From NCBI GenBank assembly GCA_040222185.1, contig JAVKDP010000079.1, forward strand, positions 62,001 through 126,000: 64,000 nucleotides of DNA, in the 5' to 3' direction. The position numbers and the translations under genes are program-made. Source of the DNA: JAVKDP01 sp040222185. GTDB lineage: Bacteria; Bacteroidota; Rhodothermia; Balneolales; Balneolaceae. Every line of letters starts with the position of its first letter. Positions within the stretch are counted from its first letter, which is position 1. Below the pieces are notes generated by a model, which saw only the letters and a list, made by a program, of their open reading frames with translations, was not told the origin of the DNA and ran no database searches. This document shows positions 55,273 to 64,000 of the stretch, piece by piece.

Positions 55273-55314
55273 GCACAGATTTTCAAATGGACGAATCTAT
55301 ATGAAAACCTGTGC
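55273..55314. repeat. Long inverted repeat upstream of haemoglobin
   Basis: A 13-bp inverted repeat with one mismatch (55273-55285 with 55302-55314) and a 16-base loop lies between the T9SS gene stop at 55325 and the haemoglobin ATG at 55245. It can be the T9SS gene's terminator or an operator for the haemoglobin gene. Confidence 0.5.
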
Positions 55315-55324
55315 CAGGTAAGAG

Positions 55325-57787
55325 TTATTTAATGAGCAGCATTTTTCTTGAAATGCTTTTAGAGGGAGTATTTAACTGGTAGATATAAACACCGCTTGGT
55401 AAGTGTGAAGCATTAAAAATAAGTGTATGAGTACCGCTAGTTAGTTTCCCATTTACTAATACAGCGACCTCTTGGCCTAGGATGTTAAAAACACTTAGAG
55501 TAACAAGGCCGGTTTCGCGAAGTTCAAAACTTATATTAGTAGATGGATTAAAAGGATTCGGATAGTTTTGATTTAACGAAATTCTTTTAAAATCACCGTA
55601 CTCGTCTTCATTAGAAACAAGAGTCTCAGTTAAGTCCCAAACAGCAATGCCACTGGATATTTTACCACCTGCCAGGTCAAAACGTCCGCCTACAAATAGT
55701 TCATCTCCTATTGTTTCTATATCATAAACATGGGAAGTGGTAGTTGAAGCCCTTTTAATGCCAGAGCCAAAAGGTTCCCACTTCAAGCTGTCTCCCCAGA
55801 CCGATATACCATTCAAAGGTGGAACTTTTAACCCTATAATAACACCCTTAAAATTCTCTTTGGTGAATTCTCCACCAGCATATAGTTTATCATCATAAAT
55901 ATGTAATGCCTGGACACGATCATCTAAACCTTTTCCGAATGTGTTCCATTTTCCGTTTCCGGGAACCCATTCTACAATATTCGATGCCTCCCCATCCGCT
56001 GAGTGTTCAAATTCTCCACCAATAATAACAGAAGAATCTGTAGTTGCTAAAGCGTACACTGATCCATCTACACCATCACCCAGGTTTTCCCAAACAGATC
56101 CATTCCATGAAGCGATATGGCTGGCAATAACGAGGCCCGCCTCATTAAAGCTTCCACCTACAAATAGTTTGCCATCAAACTCTACCATAGCACGCACAGA
56201 ACCATTTACTCCGTTTCCGAGACTGTTCCAGTTTTCACCATCCCAGACAGCTATTTTATTAACCTCGGAGCCATCAGCATCGTTAAAATTACCACCGGCA
56301 TAAATGTTATTTCCAACCTTTAAAAGAGTTAAAATTGAACTACTTGTGCCTTCTTTGAGTGCAGACCATTGCTCTGTACTTTTATTCCATACAGCAATTC
56401 TGTTTGCTTCTATACCACCGATAGAAGTAAAACTTCCAGCAACATATACAAGATCACCATCAACAAGAATGTCATTGACAGTACCGTTAGGTTCTTCACC
56501 AAAGCTTTCCCAGGTGGAACCATTCCATTTTGCAAACCTGGAAATAGAAGAAGATCCGATCCCTGTAAAACTTCCACCTACATAGTAGTCAGCTCCGTCT
56601 TGCTCTATGCTTTGTAGATTTCCACTAACTCCCTTAAAAGTTTCCTGAGTCCCAAATCTTTCCCAGTTTAAATCGTTGGTTAGCGAAGCAATATTATTTA
56701 GTAAAAGTTCATCTACACTATTAAAGTATCCACCTACGATCCAATTACCATCAAAGTTTGTAGCACTATACAGAGATTCAAAAGTATTTAATTCGTTGGC
56801 AGGAATATCCCATGAACTACCATTCCATATGGCAAAACCACTGGTTTCTAATATTCCTATTTGAGTAAAATAACCAGCAATTACAAGTTCTGAAGCTGTT
56901 CCTTCAATATCGTAGACGGTATTATTTGGCTCAACTGGGAATGAACTCCAGGCTTCGTCCGTCCAAATACCTAAATAGTTGAAGTCTATACCATTTAACT
57001 GGCTGAAACTGCCTCCAACTATAACTGAGTCTCCAACGAAATGTATATCGTAGATATCGCCATCTGAGCCACCTCCAAAGTTATTCCATTCAGATCCGGT
57101 CCAAATAGCCAGGTTGCTAACGGGAACTTCATTAGCAGCAGTAAAATCACCACCTACATATAACTGGCCTCCATTACGTTTTAATACATTAACCTCTCCA
57201 TTTACTCCTCCCTGGAAAGAGTTCCAGCCTTCTCCATCCCAAACAGCAATATGATTATAAGAAGCCTCGTCAATGCTGGTGAAGTCTCCGCCAACGTAAA
57301 CATTGCTGCCTACGGTAACTACAGTATTGATTTGGTTACTAAAGTTTCCAGGTAAACTGGTCCATTCCTCGTCAACAATATTCCATATTGCAATATTACT
57401 TGCGGGTTCATCACCTGCAGTTTCAAATTCTCCTACTACATACAGGTTTTCTCCATCTAGATGAAGTGCATATCCTTCTGCAGGTGAAGTATCTTCATAT
57501 CTAAGACCTTCTCCCAATGCTTCCCATGTTCCATTATTCCAAAAGGCAATGCTATTTGCAGCAACACCATCAATAGAGCTGAAGTACCCAGTGATAAATA
57601 CCCCATATGGAGTTTCTACTAAATCGTCTACGTAAGCATAGGTTGAAGAAAAGACCCCTGGAACAGTAAAACCTGAACTCCAGAACTCATCATCTGCGTG
57701 TTGTGCCTTAATATTATTAGTAATTAGAATTGAGAAGAATGCAATAGCACATAGTTTGATCGTATAAATGTATACTCTTGATTTCAT
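55325..57787 (-). CDS. T9SS-exported repeat protein, beta-propeller-like
   Basis: The protein of about 820 residues has a signal peptide and about 15 copies of a 40- to 50-residue unit of the type L-Y-V-G-G-x-F followed by I-A-x-W-N/D-G-x-x-W, for example LYVGGDFTAANEVPVSNLA. It ends with a T9SS sorting domain starting NYPNPFNPSTNISFEL. The repeats should build one or two large beta-propellers at the cell surface. ATG at 57787 is preferred over 57829, since the signal peptide starts there. Confidence 0.88.
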   Translation of the reverse strand: MKSRVYIYTIKLCAIAFFSILITNNIKAQHADDEFWSSGFTVPGVFSSTYAYVDDLVETPYGVFITGYFSSIDGVAANSIAFWNNGTWEALGEGLRYEDTSPAEGYALHLDGENLYVVGEFETAGDEPASNIAIWNIVDEEWTSLPGNFSNQINTVVTVGSNVYVGGDFTSIDEASYNHIAVWDGEGWNSFQGGVNGEVNVLKRNGGQLYVGGDFTAANEVPVSNLAIWTGSEWNNFGGGSDGDIYDIHFVGDSVIVGGSFSQLNGIDFNYLGIWTDEAWSSFPVEPNNTVYDIEGTASELVIAGYFTQIGILETSGFAIWNGSSWDIPANELNTFESLYSATNFDGNWIVGGYFNSVDELLLNNIASLTNDLNWERFGTQETFKGVSGNLQSIEQDGADYYVGGSFTGIGSSSISRFAKWNGSTWESFGEEPNGTVNDILVDGDLVYVAGSFTSIGGIEANRIAVWNKSTEQWSALKEGTSSSILTLLKVGNNIYAGGNFNDADGSEVNKIAVWDGENWNSLGNGVNGSVRAMVEFDGKLFVGGSFNEAGLVIASHIASWNGSVWENLGDGVDGSVYALATTDSSVIIGGEFEHSADGEASNIVEWVPGNGKWNTFGKGLDDRVQALHIYDDKLYAGGEFTKENFKGVIIGLKVPPLNGISVWGDSLKWEPFGSGIKRASTTTSHVYDIETIGDELFVGGRFDLAGGKISSGIAVWDLTETLVSNEDEYGDFKRISLNQNYPNPFNPSTNISFELRETGLVTLSVFNILGQEVAVLVNGKLTSGTHTLIFNASHLPSGVYIYQLNTPSKSISRKMLLIK

Positions 57788-58000
57788 AAAGATTAATTTT
57801 TGGTTTAGGAGAGCAACTACAAATCTCAAAAAACTTCATTCTGATGATGAAAATATTTTGAGACCCAACTTCAGTTGTAATCTTTACCCTCTTATTACTT
57901 TTTAAGAGCGAAAAAAGTAATCAGCATTTTACTTTTGGTAGTCCAAGAACTTAAACTCAACAAGAATTGAGACCATTTCCTTATGAAAAAGAGAGGTAAA

Positions 58001-58038
58001 CCTACTCTAAAGTACTCCTAGAAGGTTTTTAGAGTAGG
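58001..58038 (-). terminator. Terminator after BP74-like gene
   Basis: An 11-bp perfect stem (CCTACTCTAAA at 58001-58011 with TTTAGAGTAGG at 58028-58038), loop of 16 bases and T-rich sequence on the minus strand, 16 bases after the stop codon. Confidence 0.65.
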
Positions 58039-58053
58039 CTTAAGCAGAGTTTA

Positions 58054-58542
58054 TTATAGAGAGGAAGGACTCACTTCTGCGATAACAGTATAATTCCAGA
58101 ATCCAATAAACCCATGGTCAGTTTCACCGGAAGTATTTAAAAACCACCTTTCCAGGTCTTCTTCGATGTAACCCGGCCAGCCATCCAGTATCTCTATAGT
58201 ATTAAAACTAAAGCTTTCGAACGATTCTACTCTCCATGACCAAACAACATTCTTATCCAGGTCTTTATTTAGATACTCTTCATTTCCCGTTTGTTTCACA
58301 ATCCTAGCAACCACTATTCTATCTGTGATTGTACTTGGGTCTTCAATCAGAGCTCTTGCATGTGCAATATGGTCCGGATCAGTCAGGCTGATAATAAAAG
58401 AATCACCACGTACATGTTCTGATTCTCCAACTTTGAAATAAACAGACTCCGGTTCGGTAATATCTTCAAATGAATTAGTTTTACAGTTTACGCCTGCAAA
58501 GGCGAGAATTAATAGAGATGCGAATAGGTTAAATACTTTCAT
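58054..58542 (-). CDS. BP74-like lipoprotein
   Basis: The 162-residue protein has a lipoprotein signal (GVNC, Cys20) and the BP74-type fold: FIISLTDPDHIAHARALIED, then RIVVARIVKQTG, the WSWRVESFESFSF strand and a final FIGFWNYTVIAEV. This family is known from Dictyostelium BP74 and bacteria; its function is unclear. It is a single gene between a T9SS gene and an ABC set. Confidence 0.75.
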   Translation of the reverse strand: MKVFNLFASLLILAFAGVNCKTNSFEDITEPESVYFKVGESEHVRGDSFIISLTDPDHIAHARALIEDPSTITDRIVVARIVKQTGNEEYLNKDLDKNVVWSWRVESFESFSFNTIEILDGWPGYIEEDLERWFLNTSGETDHGFIGFWNYTVIAEVSPSSL

Positions 58543-58682
58543 ACTGGTAGAATTTTATGAGTTAAAGATAAAGTTTTATTGCTCTTCTAACTTGTAATTA
58601 CCCATTGAAGTATATTAAAAAAGGGATGTTTACCTATTGTCAACCTTGAAAATAGAAGTGAATTGATGAATAATAATCAGAG

Positions 58683-59360
58683 CTATAGGTCGAGATGGCC
58701 AATGCTATATGAGGCGCCATTTTTCCGGATTTCTGCTTCAATAGTATTGAAGTGTTTAGGGAGAACTTCGTTACTCAAAGTTCCGTTCTCCAGGTAATAA
58801 ACAGAATCACAGGTTTCACTAACAATAGAAAGGATGTGGGACGTCATCAGGACGATTTTACCAGATTCTTTTAGTTGTTGAATCAGGTCTTTAATTAAAA
58901 TATTACTTAACAGGTCGATGCCATTAAAAGGCTCGTCCAGAATTACTACCTCGTTTTTTTGAAGCAAAACTCCTGATAATGCGAGTTTCTTTTTCATCCC
59001 TGTGGAATAAGTATCCACATATTTATTTACCGGAAGATCGAATATGTTCCATTTCTCAAGTTCAAATTCTTTAAGCTTTCTAGCTTGTCCCATCAATCTT
59101 AAGTATTCTAGCCCCGTCATTTTCGATATAAAATGAGGATCAGTAGGCAGAAAACCAGTCGTACTTTTAAGATCAGTACCTGAGTAGGTAATGGTACCCG
59201 TATAGCTCTCCAAGCCTGCAATACACTTAAGCAATGTAGTTTTTCCGGAGCCATTTTTCCCAATTATACCATACACATGACCGCTATTAAAACTGACAGA
59301 GATATCATCTAATACTTTGGTTGAACCATATGATTTACTAAGCGACTGTACGGTTATCAT
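58683..59360 (-). CDS. ABC transporter ATP-binding protein
   Basis: The 225-residue protein has Walker A GIIGKNGSGKTT, signature YSTGMKKKLALSG and Walker B VVILDEPFNGID, with switch His in MTSHILSIVS. It overlaps the preceding permease gene by 4 bases. It is of the short gliding/CcmA-like or multidrug-exporter type; substrate unknown. Confidence 0.92.
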   Translation of the reverse strand: MITVQSLSKSYGSTKVLDDISVSFNSGHVYGIIGKNGSGKTTLLKCIAGLESYTGTITYSGTDLKSTTGFLPTDPHFISKMTGLEYLRLMGQARKLKEFELEKWNIFDLPVNKYVDTYSTGMKKKLALSGVLLQKNEVVILDEPFNGIDLLSNILIKDLIQQLKESGKIVLMTSHILSIVSETCDSVYYLENGTLSNEVLPKHFNTIEAEIRKNGASYSIGHLDL

Positions 59361-60250
59361 TTCAATATCAGTTTCAGTTTATTTCTTGATCTCAAATACA
59401 GGAATGGAATAATGAAAATCAGCAAGTATGGAAAAACCAGGCTGAACGTAATTATAAGACCATGAACCAGGCTGCTTTCAGATGGAAATGTGGCATACTT
59501 TCCAAGCAAGGATGTAACTACAAGGGTTATCCCTAAAAGCTCAATTAGTAGTACCAGGTATAGATTCTCCGGAAAGAAAACTATTAATGGCAATGCCAAC
59601 CCGACTGTAAATAATAGACTAAAAGAAATTGCAGTAGCTACTTTGGAAAGAATGAAAGAGTTTGCTGTCATCGAATGTATCCAGACAAAGAAAGTGTCCT
59701 CTTGTAAGGAATAGAAAGTAATCATGATCAGGAATAAGACAACTAATGTTGAAATAGCCAGATTAAAGTTCTGAATATAAATGGCTACAAACCCAGTGGT
59801 ATAGCTTAGTATGATTAGCAATACAGCTTTTCTAAAACCAATCGCAAACTCAAAAGGTCTTTTTGAAAATGGAGTGGGAAGAGCAAATCCACTTTTAAAA
59901 GAATGCGTGAATAGGGACAAAGCAATTGATAAAGCCATAAGGCCGAAGGCGAAAAAGTAAAACCCAAATGCCATAAAAAAAATAGCGAATGGAACAGCAA
60001 GAAAGATATTTTCAAGAACCCGAACGATTCGGTAGTCAGAGTCTTTGAAGCAGCCCTTCAGAAAATTATTCCTTGAGGATTCATTCAGGACATTTAGAAA
60101 AATAACAGCTACCAGCAAGTACAAATACGGCCCATAATCCTCTTTTTGAATAATCAGGTGTGAAGCGACTACAAACAAAAAAATTGTTATTCCACTTCCC
60201 AAAACCGGGTTAATACCAGCTTCCTCGAAAGCTCGGAATACTCGTTTCAT
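59357..60250 (-). CDS. ABC transporter permease-like membrane protein
   Basis: The protein of about 297 residues has about eight hydrophobic helices and no other domain. Coupling to the ATPase gene (4-base overlap) identifies it as the membrane part of the exporter. ATG at 60250 (MKRVFRAFEEAG) is favoured; ATG at 60274 or 60313 would add 8 or 21 polar/aromatic residues. No named permease family is recognised. Confidence 0.75.
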   Translation of the reverse strand: MKRVFRAFEEAGINPVLGSGITIFLFVVASHLIIQKEDYGPYLYLLVAVIFLNVLNESSRNNFLKGCFKDSDYRIVRVLENIFLAVPFAIFFMAFGFYFFAFGLMALSIALSLFTHSFKSGFALPTPFSKRPFEFAIGFRKAVLLIILSYTTGFVAIYIQNFNLAISTLVVLFLIMITFYSLQEDTFFVWIHSMTANSFILSKVATAISFSLLFTVGLALPLIVFFPENLYLVLLIELLGITLVVTSLLGKYATFPSESSLVHGLIITFSLVFPYLLIFIIPFLYLRSRNKLKLILK

Positions 60251-60370
60251 CTGAAGTTGGAAATAGTAAGTCATGAAATAGTAATCAGTAAAACTTTTAT
60301 CAGCAGTTTGCAATCAAGAGAAAGTTGCCGACATTTGAAGCAACTTACTCAATTCAAAAATAATTGCGGA

Positions 60371-61360
60371 ATGAAAAACCAGTTACTGATACTCCTGATT
60401 TGTTCTTTAGGATTCGTTGCATGTCAAAGTGGGGAAAAGATGGATGCTGAGCCTGAAAAGAGTTGGAAAATCGTAGTTACATCTGATGGAAGTGAGCCAC
60501 AAGAAAGGCATGAAGCAGCGTTTGTAGGAATAGGGGATAAATTTTATTTGTTAGGAGGTAGAGGTATTCTGCCCACAAGTATCTACGACACTAAAACAAA
60601 TAGCTGGAGTGAAGGGGCTCCTCCTCCCATTGAGCTACATCATTTTCAGCCTGTAATTTTTGGGGATAAAGTATACATAGTTGGGGCTCTAACCGGAGGC
60701 TATCCCGGAGAAACACCTGTACCAAATGTGTATATCTACCATCCTGATACAGATAGCTGGGAGAAAGGGCATGAAATTCCGGAAGGTCGAAGACGTGGAT
60801 CCACGGGAAATGTATTGTACAAGAATCAAATTTATGTAGCCTCAGGAATTAAAAACGGCCATATAGGAGATCATAAGAAATGGTTTGATAGATATGATCC
60901 GGTAACAGGAGAGTGGGAAGCATTAGCAGATACCCCAAGAGCAAGGGATCATTTCCAGGCTGTTCTGGCAGGTGATAAGATGGTACTGGTTGCGGGAAGG
61001 CTTTCTAATGCTCCTGAAAACGCATTTAGCCTGACTATTACCGAAGTAGATGTTTATAACTTTGGAACAGAATCATGGTCTACATTAGAAGTGAAGTTAC
61101 CAACTGAGAGAGCGGGTAATATGGCGGTTTTTTATAAAGAAGAAGTATTGGTTGTGGGTGGTGAATCAAGTTCACAGGTAGTGGCTCACTCTGAGGTTGA
61201 AGCGTTAGATTTAGAAGTCGGAACCTGGAGAGCACTTCCATCATTACAGAGAGGCCGCCATGGGACAGGCGTATTCGAATTTAACGGTAAGCTTTACACT
61301 GCTTCGGGGAGTGGAAACAGGGGAGGAGAGCCTGAGTTATTTTCTTTGGAGAGGTATTAA
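60371..61360 (+). CDS. Kelch-repeat lipoprotein
   Basis: The protein of about 329 residues begins with a lipoprotein signal (MKNQLLILLICSLGFVAC, Cys18) and has six Kelch blades with the double-glycine strands FYLLGGRG, VYIVGALTGG, IYVASGIKNG, VLVAGRLS, VLVVGGESS and LYTASGSG. Kelch propellers bind proteins or sugars. The ATG at 60371 gives the signal directly, so the longer frame starting at 60257 is not used. It is convergent with the MACPF gene. Confidence 0.88.
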   Translation: MKNQLLILLICSLGFVACQSGEKMDAEPEKSWKIVVTSDGSEPQERHEAAFVGIGDKFYLLGGRGILPTSIYDTKTNSWSEGAPPPIELHHFQPVIFGDKVYIVGALTGGYPGETPVPNVYIYHPDTDSWEKGHEIPEGRRRGSTGNVLYKNQIYVASGIKNGHIGDHKKWFDRYDPVTGEWEALADTPRARDHFQAVLAGDKMVLVAGRLSNAPENAFSLTITEVDVYNFGTESWSTLEVKLPTERAGNMAVFYKEEVLVVGGESSSQVVAHSEVEALDLEVGTWRALPSLQRGRHGTGVFEFNGKLYTASGSGNRGGEPELFSLERY

Positions 61361-61362
61361 AA

Positions 61363-61394
61363 AAAAGCCTATCAGGTAATATTGATAGGCTTTT
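61363..61394. terminator. Bidirectional terminator between Kelch and MACPF genes
   Basis: A 12-bp stem AAAAGCCTATCA (61363-61374) with TGATAGGCTTTT (61383-61394), loop 8 bases, lies between the two convergent stop codons and has A and T runs on both flanks. Confidence 0.85.
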
Positions 61395-61399
61395 CGGAA

Positions 61400-62791
61400 T
61401 TATACTATTGTTGAGTAGCAGAGATAAATATAATCCCCACCCGCACCAGCATTACAGTCCTGGTTAATTCGTACAAAACCCTCAGGAGGAAAGACCTGAG
61501 AGTAATCAGCTCCGACTACAAAGATATCTTTTATGGTATTATTGATATCTCCTGCAACCCCTTTTTTATAACATAGATATACAAATTCGCCACCATGTCC
61601 TTTATTAAGATCAGTATTGTCTTTTATAAAACCTGTTGGCACATTATTGTCAAGAATTACATCTAAGCCAACAATAGGAGAAAGTTGATTCGCAATAATT
61701 TCTTGGGCTGATGACATTTTGTAACAGAAATAAATATACTTTCCTTTAGCATTTCGGTTTAGGTCAAACTCGTATTTTGTGTACCCTGTTGGTGCTTCAA
61801 TACTGCTAGTGTCCCCAAAAATTACCATGATATCTGTCATTGAATCTGAATGAATCGTTACTTCATCAGATATATTTTGAGCAAAAGGTGTGTAAGCATT
61901 GATTAAATCTTGCTTTCGGGTTGCATTATCTACGAGTTCCCAAAGTGGAGTTAGGCCTTTTTCGTTTGTAAAATCAATAAAAGTAGGATTCTCTCCAATG
62001 CTTACTGACCACTCTTTAAAACCTCCATCAGTTGTAATATTAAATCCACCCAGTTCTGCTAGCCCACCAATCGTTTTAACTTCTGCACTTGAATTAGCAT
62101 TAAACATTGCAATATCCTGCCCGTATTTAACTCTGTTCTCGTTACTTATTTGAAAGGTTAGACTTTGATAGGATAACTCAGAGATAACCTCGAGTTCATG
62201 GCTTGATTTATAAGTAGTTTGATTTGTTGAGGTATTAAAAGTTGCTTTTCCTCCAATCAAAATTCCCGTTAAAAAATGAGTTCCATACTTATTAAATAGT
62301 TCATCTGGAGGCATGGTTTCCAGATCTTTCTTTACTTCTGGTAAAAGCAAAGATTTAGCTTTTTGAGGATCTAGTTTTAGAGACCATTTCTCTATGTCCT
62401 GCTGAATCATAGTAAACTCGTTTCTAGCTTTTCTAAGTTCCTGGCTATTAAAATTGCTTTCTAAAGAACCTGAGAAGAATTTGTATGATCCTTCGAGTTT
62501 TGTGTGAATGTTTAAGTTTGATTGAAATGATTCAATCGATTCCCCAGAGAATTTTACATACTCAGAGGTCGAAGTTTCCTGAGCACTTACCACATCAGGA
62601 ATTACAAACTTGTTGTCAAACATCACCTTTTTTGTTGGAGCATTATTCCAGTCAAACAATTGTGTAGTAATGGAGTTCGGATTCGCGAACTCTCCAAAGA
62701 CATTATAACCCGCCCCGATGGCTCCTGTTCCAGGTAAGAATTTCGCGTCTTCAAGAATCTGGTATTTTTGATGTAAAGCTTTAGTAATCAT
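61400..62791 (-). CDS. MACPF domain protein with beta-prism MABP domain
   Basis: The 463-residue protein has a membrane-attack-complex/perforin domain at about 20-300 with the signature YGTHF (169-173), six residues and GG (180-181), and a C-terminal MABP beta-prism (about 310-463). The prism shows three repeats with DLNRNAKGKYIYFCYK, DLNKGHGGEFVYLCYKK and NAGAGGDYIYLCYS. The same two-domain plan occurs in Photorhabdus Plu-MACPF. There is no signal peptide, so export, if any, uses another route. It could be a pore-forming toxin or an adhesion protein; activity is not shown. Confidence 0.9.
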   Translation of the reverse strand: MITKALHQKYQILEDAKFLPGTGAIGAGYNVFGEFANPNSITTQLFDWNNAPTKKVMFDNKFVIPDVVSAQETSTSEYVKFSGESIESFQSNLNIHTKLEGSYKFFSGSLESNFNSQELRKARNEFTMIQQDIEKWSLKLDPQKAKSLLLPEVKKDLETMPPDELFNKYGTHFLTGILIGGKATFNTSTNQTTYKSSHELEVISELSYQSLTFQISNENRVKYGQDIAMFNANSSAEVKTIGGLAELGGFNITTDGGFKEWSVSIGENPTFIDFTNEKGLTPLWELVDNATRKQDLINAYTPFAQNISDEVTIHSDSMTDIMVIFGDTSSIEAPTGYTKYEFDLNRNAKGKYIYFCYKMSSAQEIIANQLSPIVGLDVILDNNVPTGFIKDNTDLNKGHGGEFVYLCYKKGVAGDINNTIKDIFVVGADYSQVFPPEGFVRINQDCNAGAGGDYIYLCYSTIV

Positions 62792-63026
62792 AATCTCCGC
62801 ATATATTTTAGTTAATAGTACAAAGTGTACCCCTACACTAATCTATATGATATGGAACTTCTTAAGGTCATACTTTTGTATGAATTAGACTAACTACTAA
62901 ATATATATTTTACTGATGTTTAGTAAGGGAGATAAGGAAAAAGCTGCCTGTAAGCTATTAATAGCATTTAAGCAGAATATTTAATGGAAGAGTAAATCAA
63001 AAAGAAATATTAAATGGATTGATTAT

Positions 63027-64000
63027 TTAGAAGCCATGTAAATCTATAGTTACAGAATCAATCATAGTTACAGCTTTGCCCATCTTTTTTTGAATGACTT
63101 TAAAATGATGCTTTTCTTCTGGAGAGACTAATGAGATGGCTTCGCCAGTCGATTCACTTCTGCCGGTTCTTCCAATACGGTGCACATAATCTTTAGGAGA
63201 ACGAGGTAGTTCATAGTTAATCACATGTGGAAGATGTATTACATCAATACCCCTGGAAAGTAAATCGGTGGTAACCAGAACTGGCAGATGACCAATTTTG
63301 AACATGTTCAGCGCAACTGTCCTTTGATGCATACTCTTGTTACTATGAATAGCTCGTGCATCCAGTCCATTTTTCTTTAGCTTATTTGCAACAGCATCCG
63401 CTTTTTTTGCAGATGAAGTAAATACGAGAACCTGCTTCATCTTGTTTTGTTTAATAAGGTAGCGAAGTAATGGCCCTTTTTTTTCTTCACTAACCCAGTA
63501 AGCAGTTTGTTCAATAAATGCAGTGTCGTCTTTTTGGTCTTCTTCAATTTTAATGACAAGAGGATCATTCAGAAGAAATTGATGAATTGACTCAACATCC
63601 TCATTTAAAGTAGCTGAGAATAAAAGATTTTGTCGTTTTTTTGGGAGTAATTCGAAAATACGATTCATTTCTTCTTTGAATCCAAGATTCAGCATTTTAT
63701 CTGCTTCATCCAGTACAAGCGTTTGAATTTCTGAAAGATGTACAGCTTTTGAATCAACCAAATCCAGTAACCTTCCGGGCGTTGCAACCAATACATTTAC
63801 ATCTTGCAAGGCAATCATTTGAGGATTGATTGAAACTCCACCAAAAACAGCCAGGGTTTTTACTCTTTTGGGTAACCTGGAACCAAACTGCTGAAATACA
63901 TCTTTTACCTGGGCAGCAAGCTCTCTCGTTGGAACCAACACCAACACATTTACGTGTCTGTTCTTGAGTCTGGAGCTGGTTTGTGGATTTGCAAGGATAG
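63027..64000 (-). CDS. DEAD-box RNA helicase (N-terminus outside window)
   Basis: Open frame of about 324 residues enters at the right edge; the visible part starts within motif Q/I-Ia spacing (ILANPQTSSRLK), then PTRELAAQ, TPGRLLDL, the DEAD box VLDEADKML, SAT, VFTSSAKKADAV, DLLSRGID and HRIGRTGRS. The C-terminus is short and lacks the basic tail of RhlE-type enzymes. RhlE-like DEAD-box proteins unwind RNA during ribosome assembly and cold adaptation. Confidence 0.95.
   Translation of the reverse strand, partial: ILANPQTSSRLKNRHVNVLVLVPTRELAAQVKDVFQQFGSRLPKRVKTLAVFGGVSINPQMIALQDVNVLVATPGRLLDLVDSKAVHLSEIQTLVLDEADKMLNLGFKEEMNRIFELLPKKRQNLLFSATLNEDVESIHQFLLNDPLVIKIEEDQKDDTAFIEQTAYWVSEEKKGPLLRYLIKQNKMKQVLVFTSSAKKADAVANKLKKNGLDARAIHSNKSMHQRTVALNMFKIGHLPVLVTTDLLSRGIDVIHLPHVINYELPRSPKDYVHRIGRTGRSESTGEAISLVSPEEKHHFKVIQKKMGKAVTMIDSVTIDLHGF

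Noticed and set aside
55325..57787. The near-regular repeats as a CRISPR-like array
   Set aside because: They are inside one open frame, translate to similar protein repeats and vary freely at the DNA level.
62792..63026. A promoter or RNA element between MACPF and helicase genes
   Set aside because: The region is AT-rich without any clear -7 box, dyad or conserved fold.

Overview
The window looks like a chromosomal segment of a marine or halophilic Bacteroidota/Balneolota bacterium (Balneolaceae is my best guess; this is inference from gene content). The evidence is low-to-moderate GC, three secreted proteins ending in the type IX secretion (T9SS) C-terminal domain with the NYPNPFNPST signature, promoters of the TTTG-N20-TAnnTTTG type, LytTR/histidine-kinase pairs, many lipoproteins and M16/DUF885 peptidases. 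I see no rRNA, tRNA, CRISPR array, transposase or phage gene.

Layout. 1-12.8 kb: a DUF885 peptidase (cut by the window edge) with a phosphoglucomutase, a zinc-ribbon protein, a cupin, a three-gene set (membrane thioredoxin-like protein, six-Cys secreted peptide, six-bladed beta-propeller), an M16 peptidase, then DUF3109-rpoN and a conserved hypothetical. 12.9-20.4 kb: UbiA-like prenyltransferase, thioredoxin, a large T9SS BNR-repeat protein with a small lipoprotein, and a class III aminotransferase plus semialdehyde dehydrogenase pair. 20.4-33.4 kb: a mostly minus-strand run holding a flavin amine oxidase, SDR-cupin pair, a BlaI/M56/serine-hydrolase cassette with its own operator, a WYL regulator, an amidohydrolase, a second serine hydrolase, and AraC and VOC proteins. 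33.5-40.1 kb: a cellobiose operon (degenerate-Nudix regulator, GPH symporter, GH94 phosphorylase, GH9 cellulase) with a palindrome in front.

40.2-47.7 kb is the accessory region. It holds an acetyltransferase/acetyltransferase/YdeI operon, a five-gene ABC transporter and LytTR two-component operon with a 10+1+10 palindrome in front, and two lone small genes each followed at the 3' side by an imperfect palindrome resembling an integron attC site. An about 83-bp direct repeat flanks the whole block; its two copies diverge at a GTTAGC-type core. No integrase is visible. 47.7-64 kb: a von Willebrand A lipoprotein, a T9SS protein related to hydrazine synthase alpha with one CxxCH haem motif, a TPR-membrane-HTH regulator behind a textbook Bacteroidota promoter, a GAF-AraC regulator, truncated haemoglobin, a T9SS repeat protein, a BP74-like lipoprotein, a second ABC transporter, a Kelch lipoprotein, an MACPF/beta-prism pore-forming-like protein and a DEAD-box helicase cut by the window edge.

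The most promising unexplained items are the attC-like cassette region (41.9-47.6 kb), the Cys-rich peptide set (4.8-6.8 kb) and the MACPF-MABP protein (61.4-62.8 kb).
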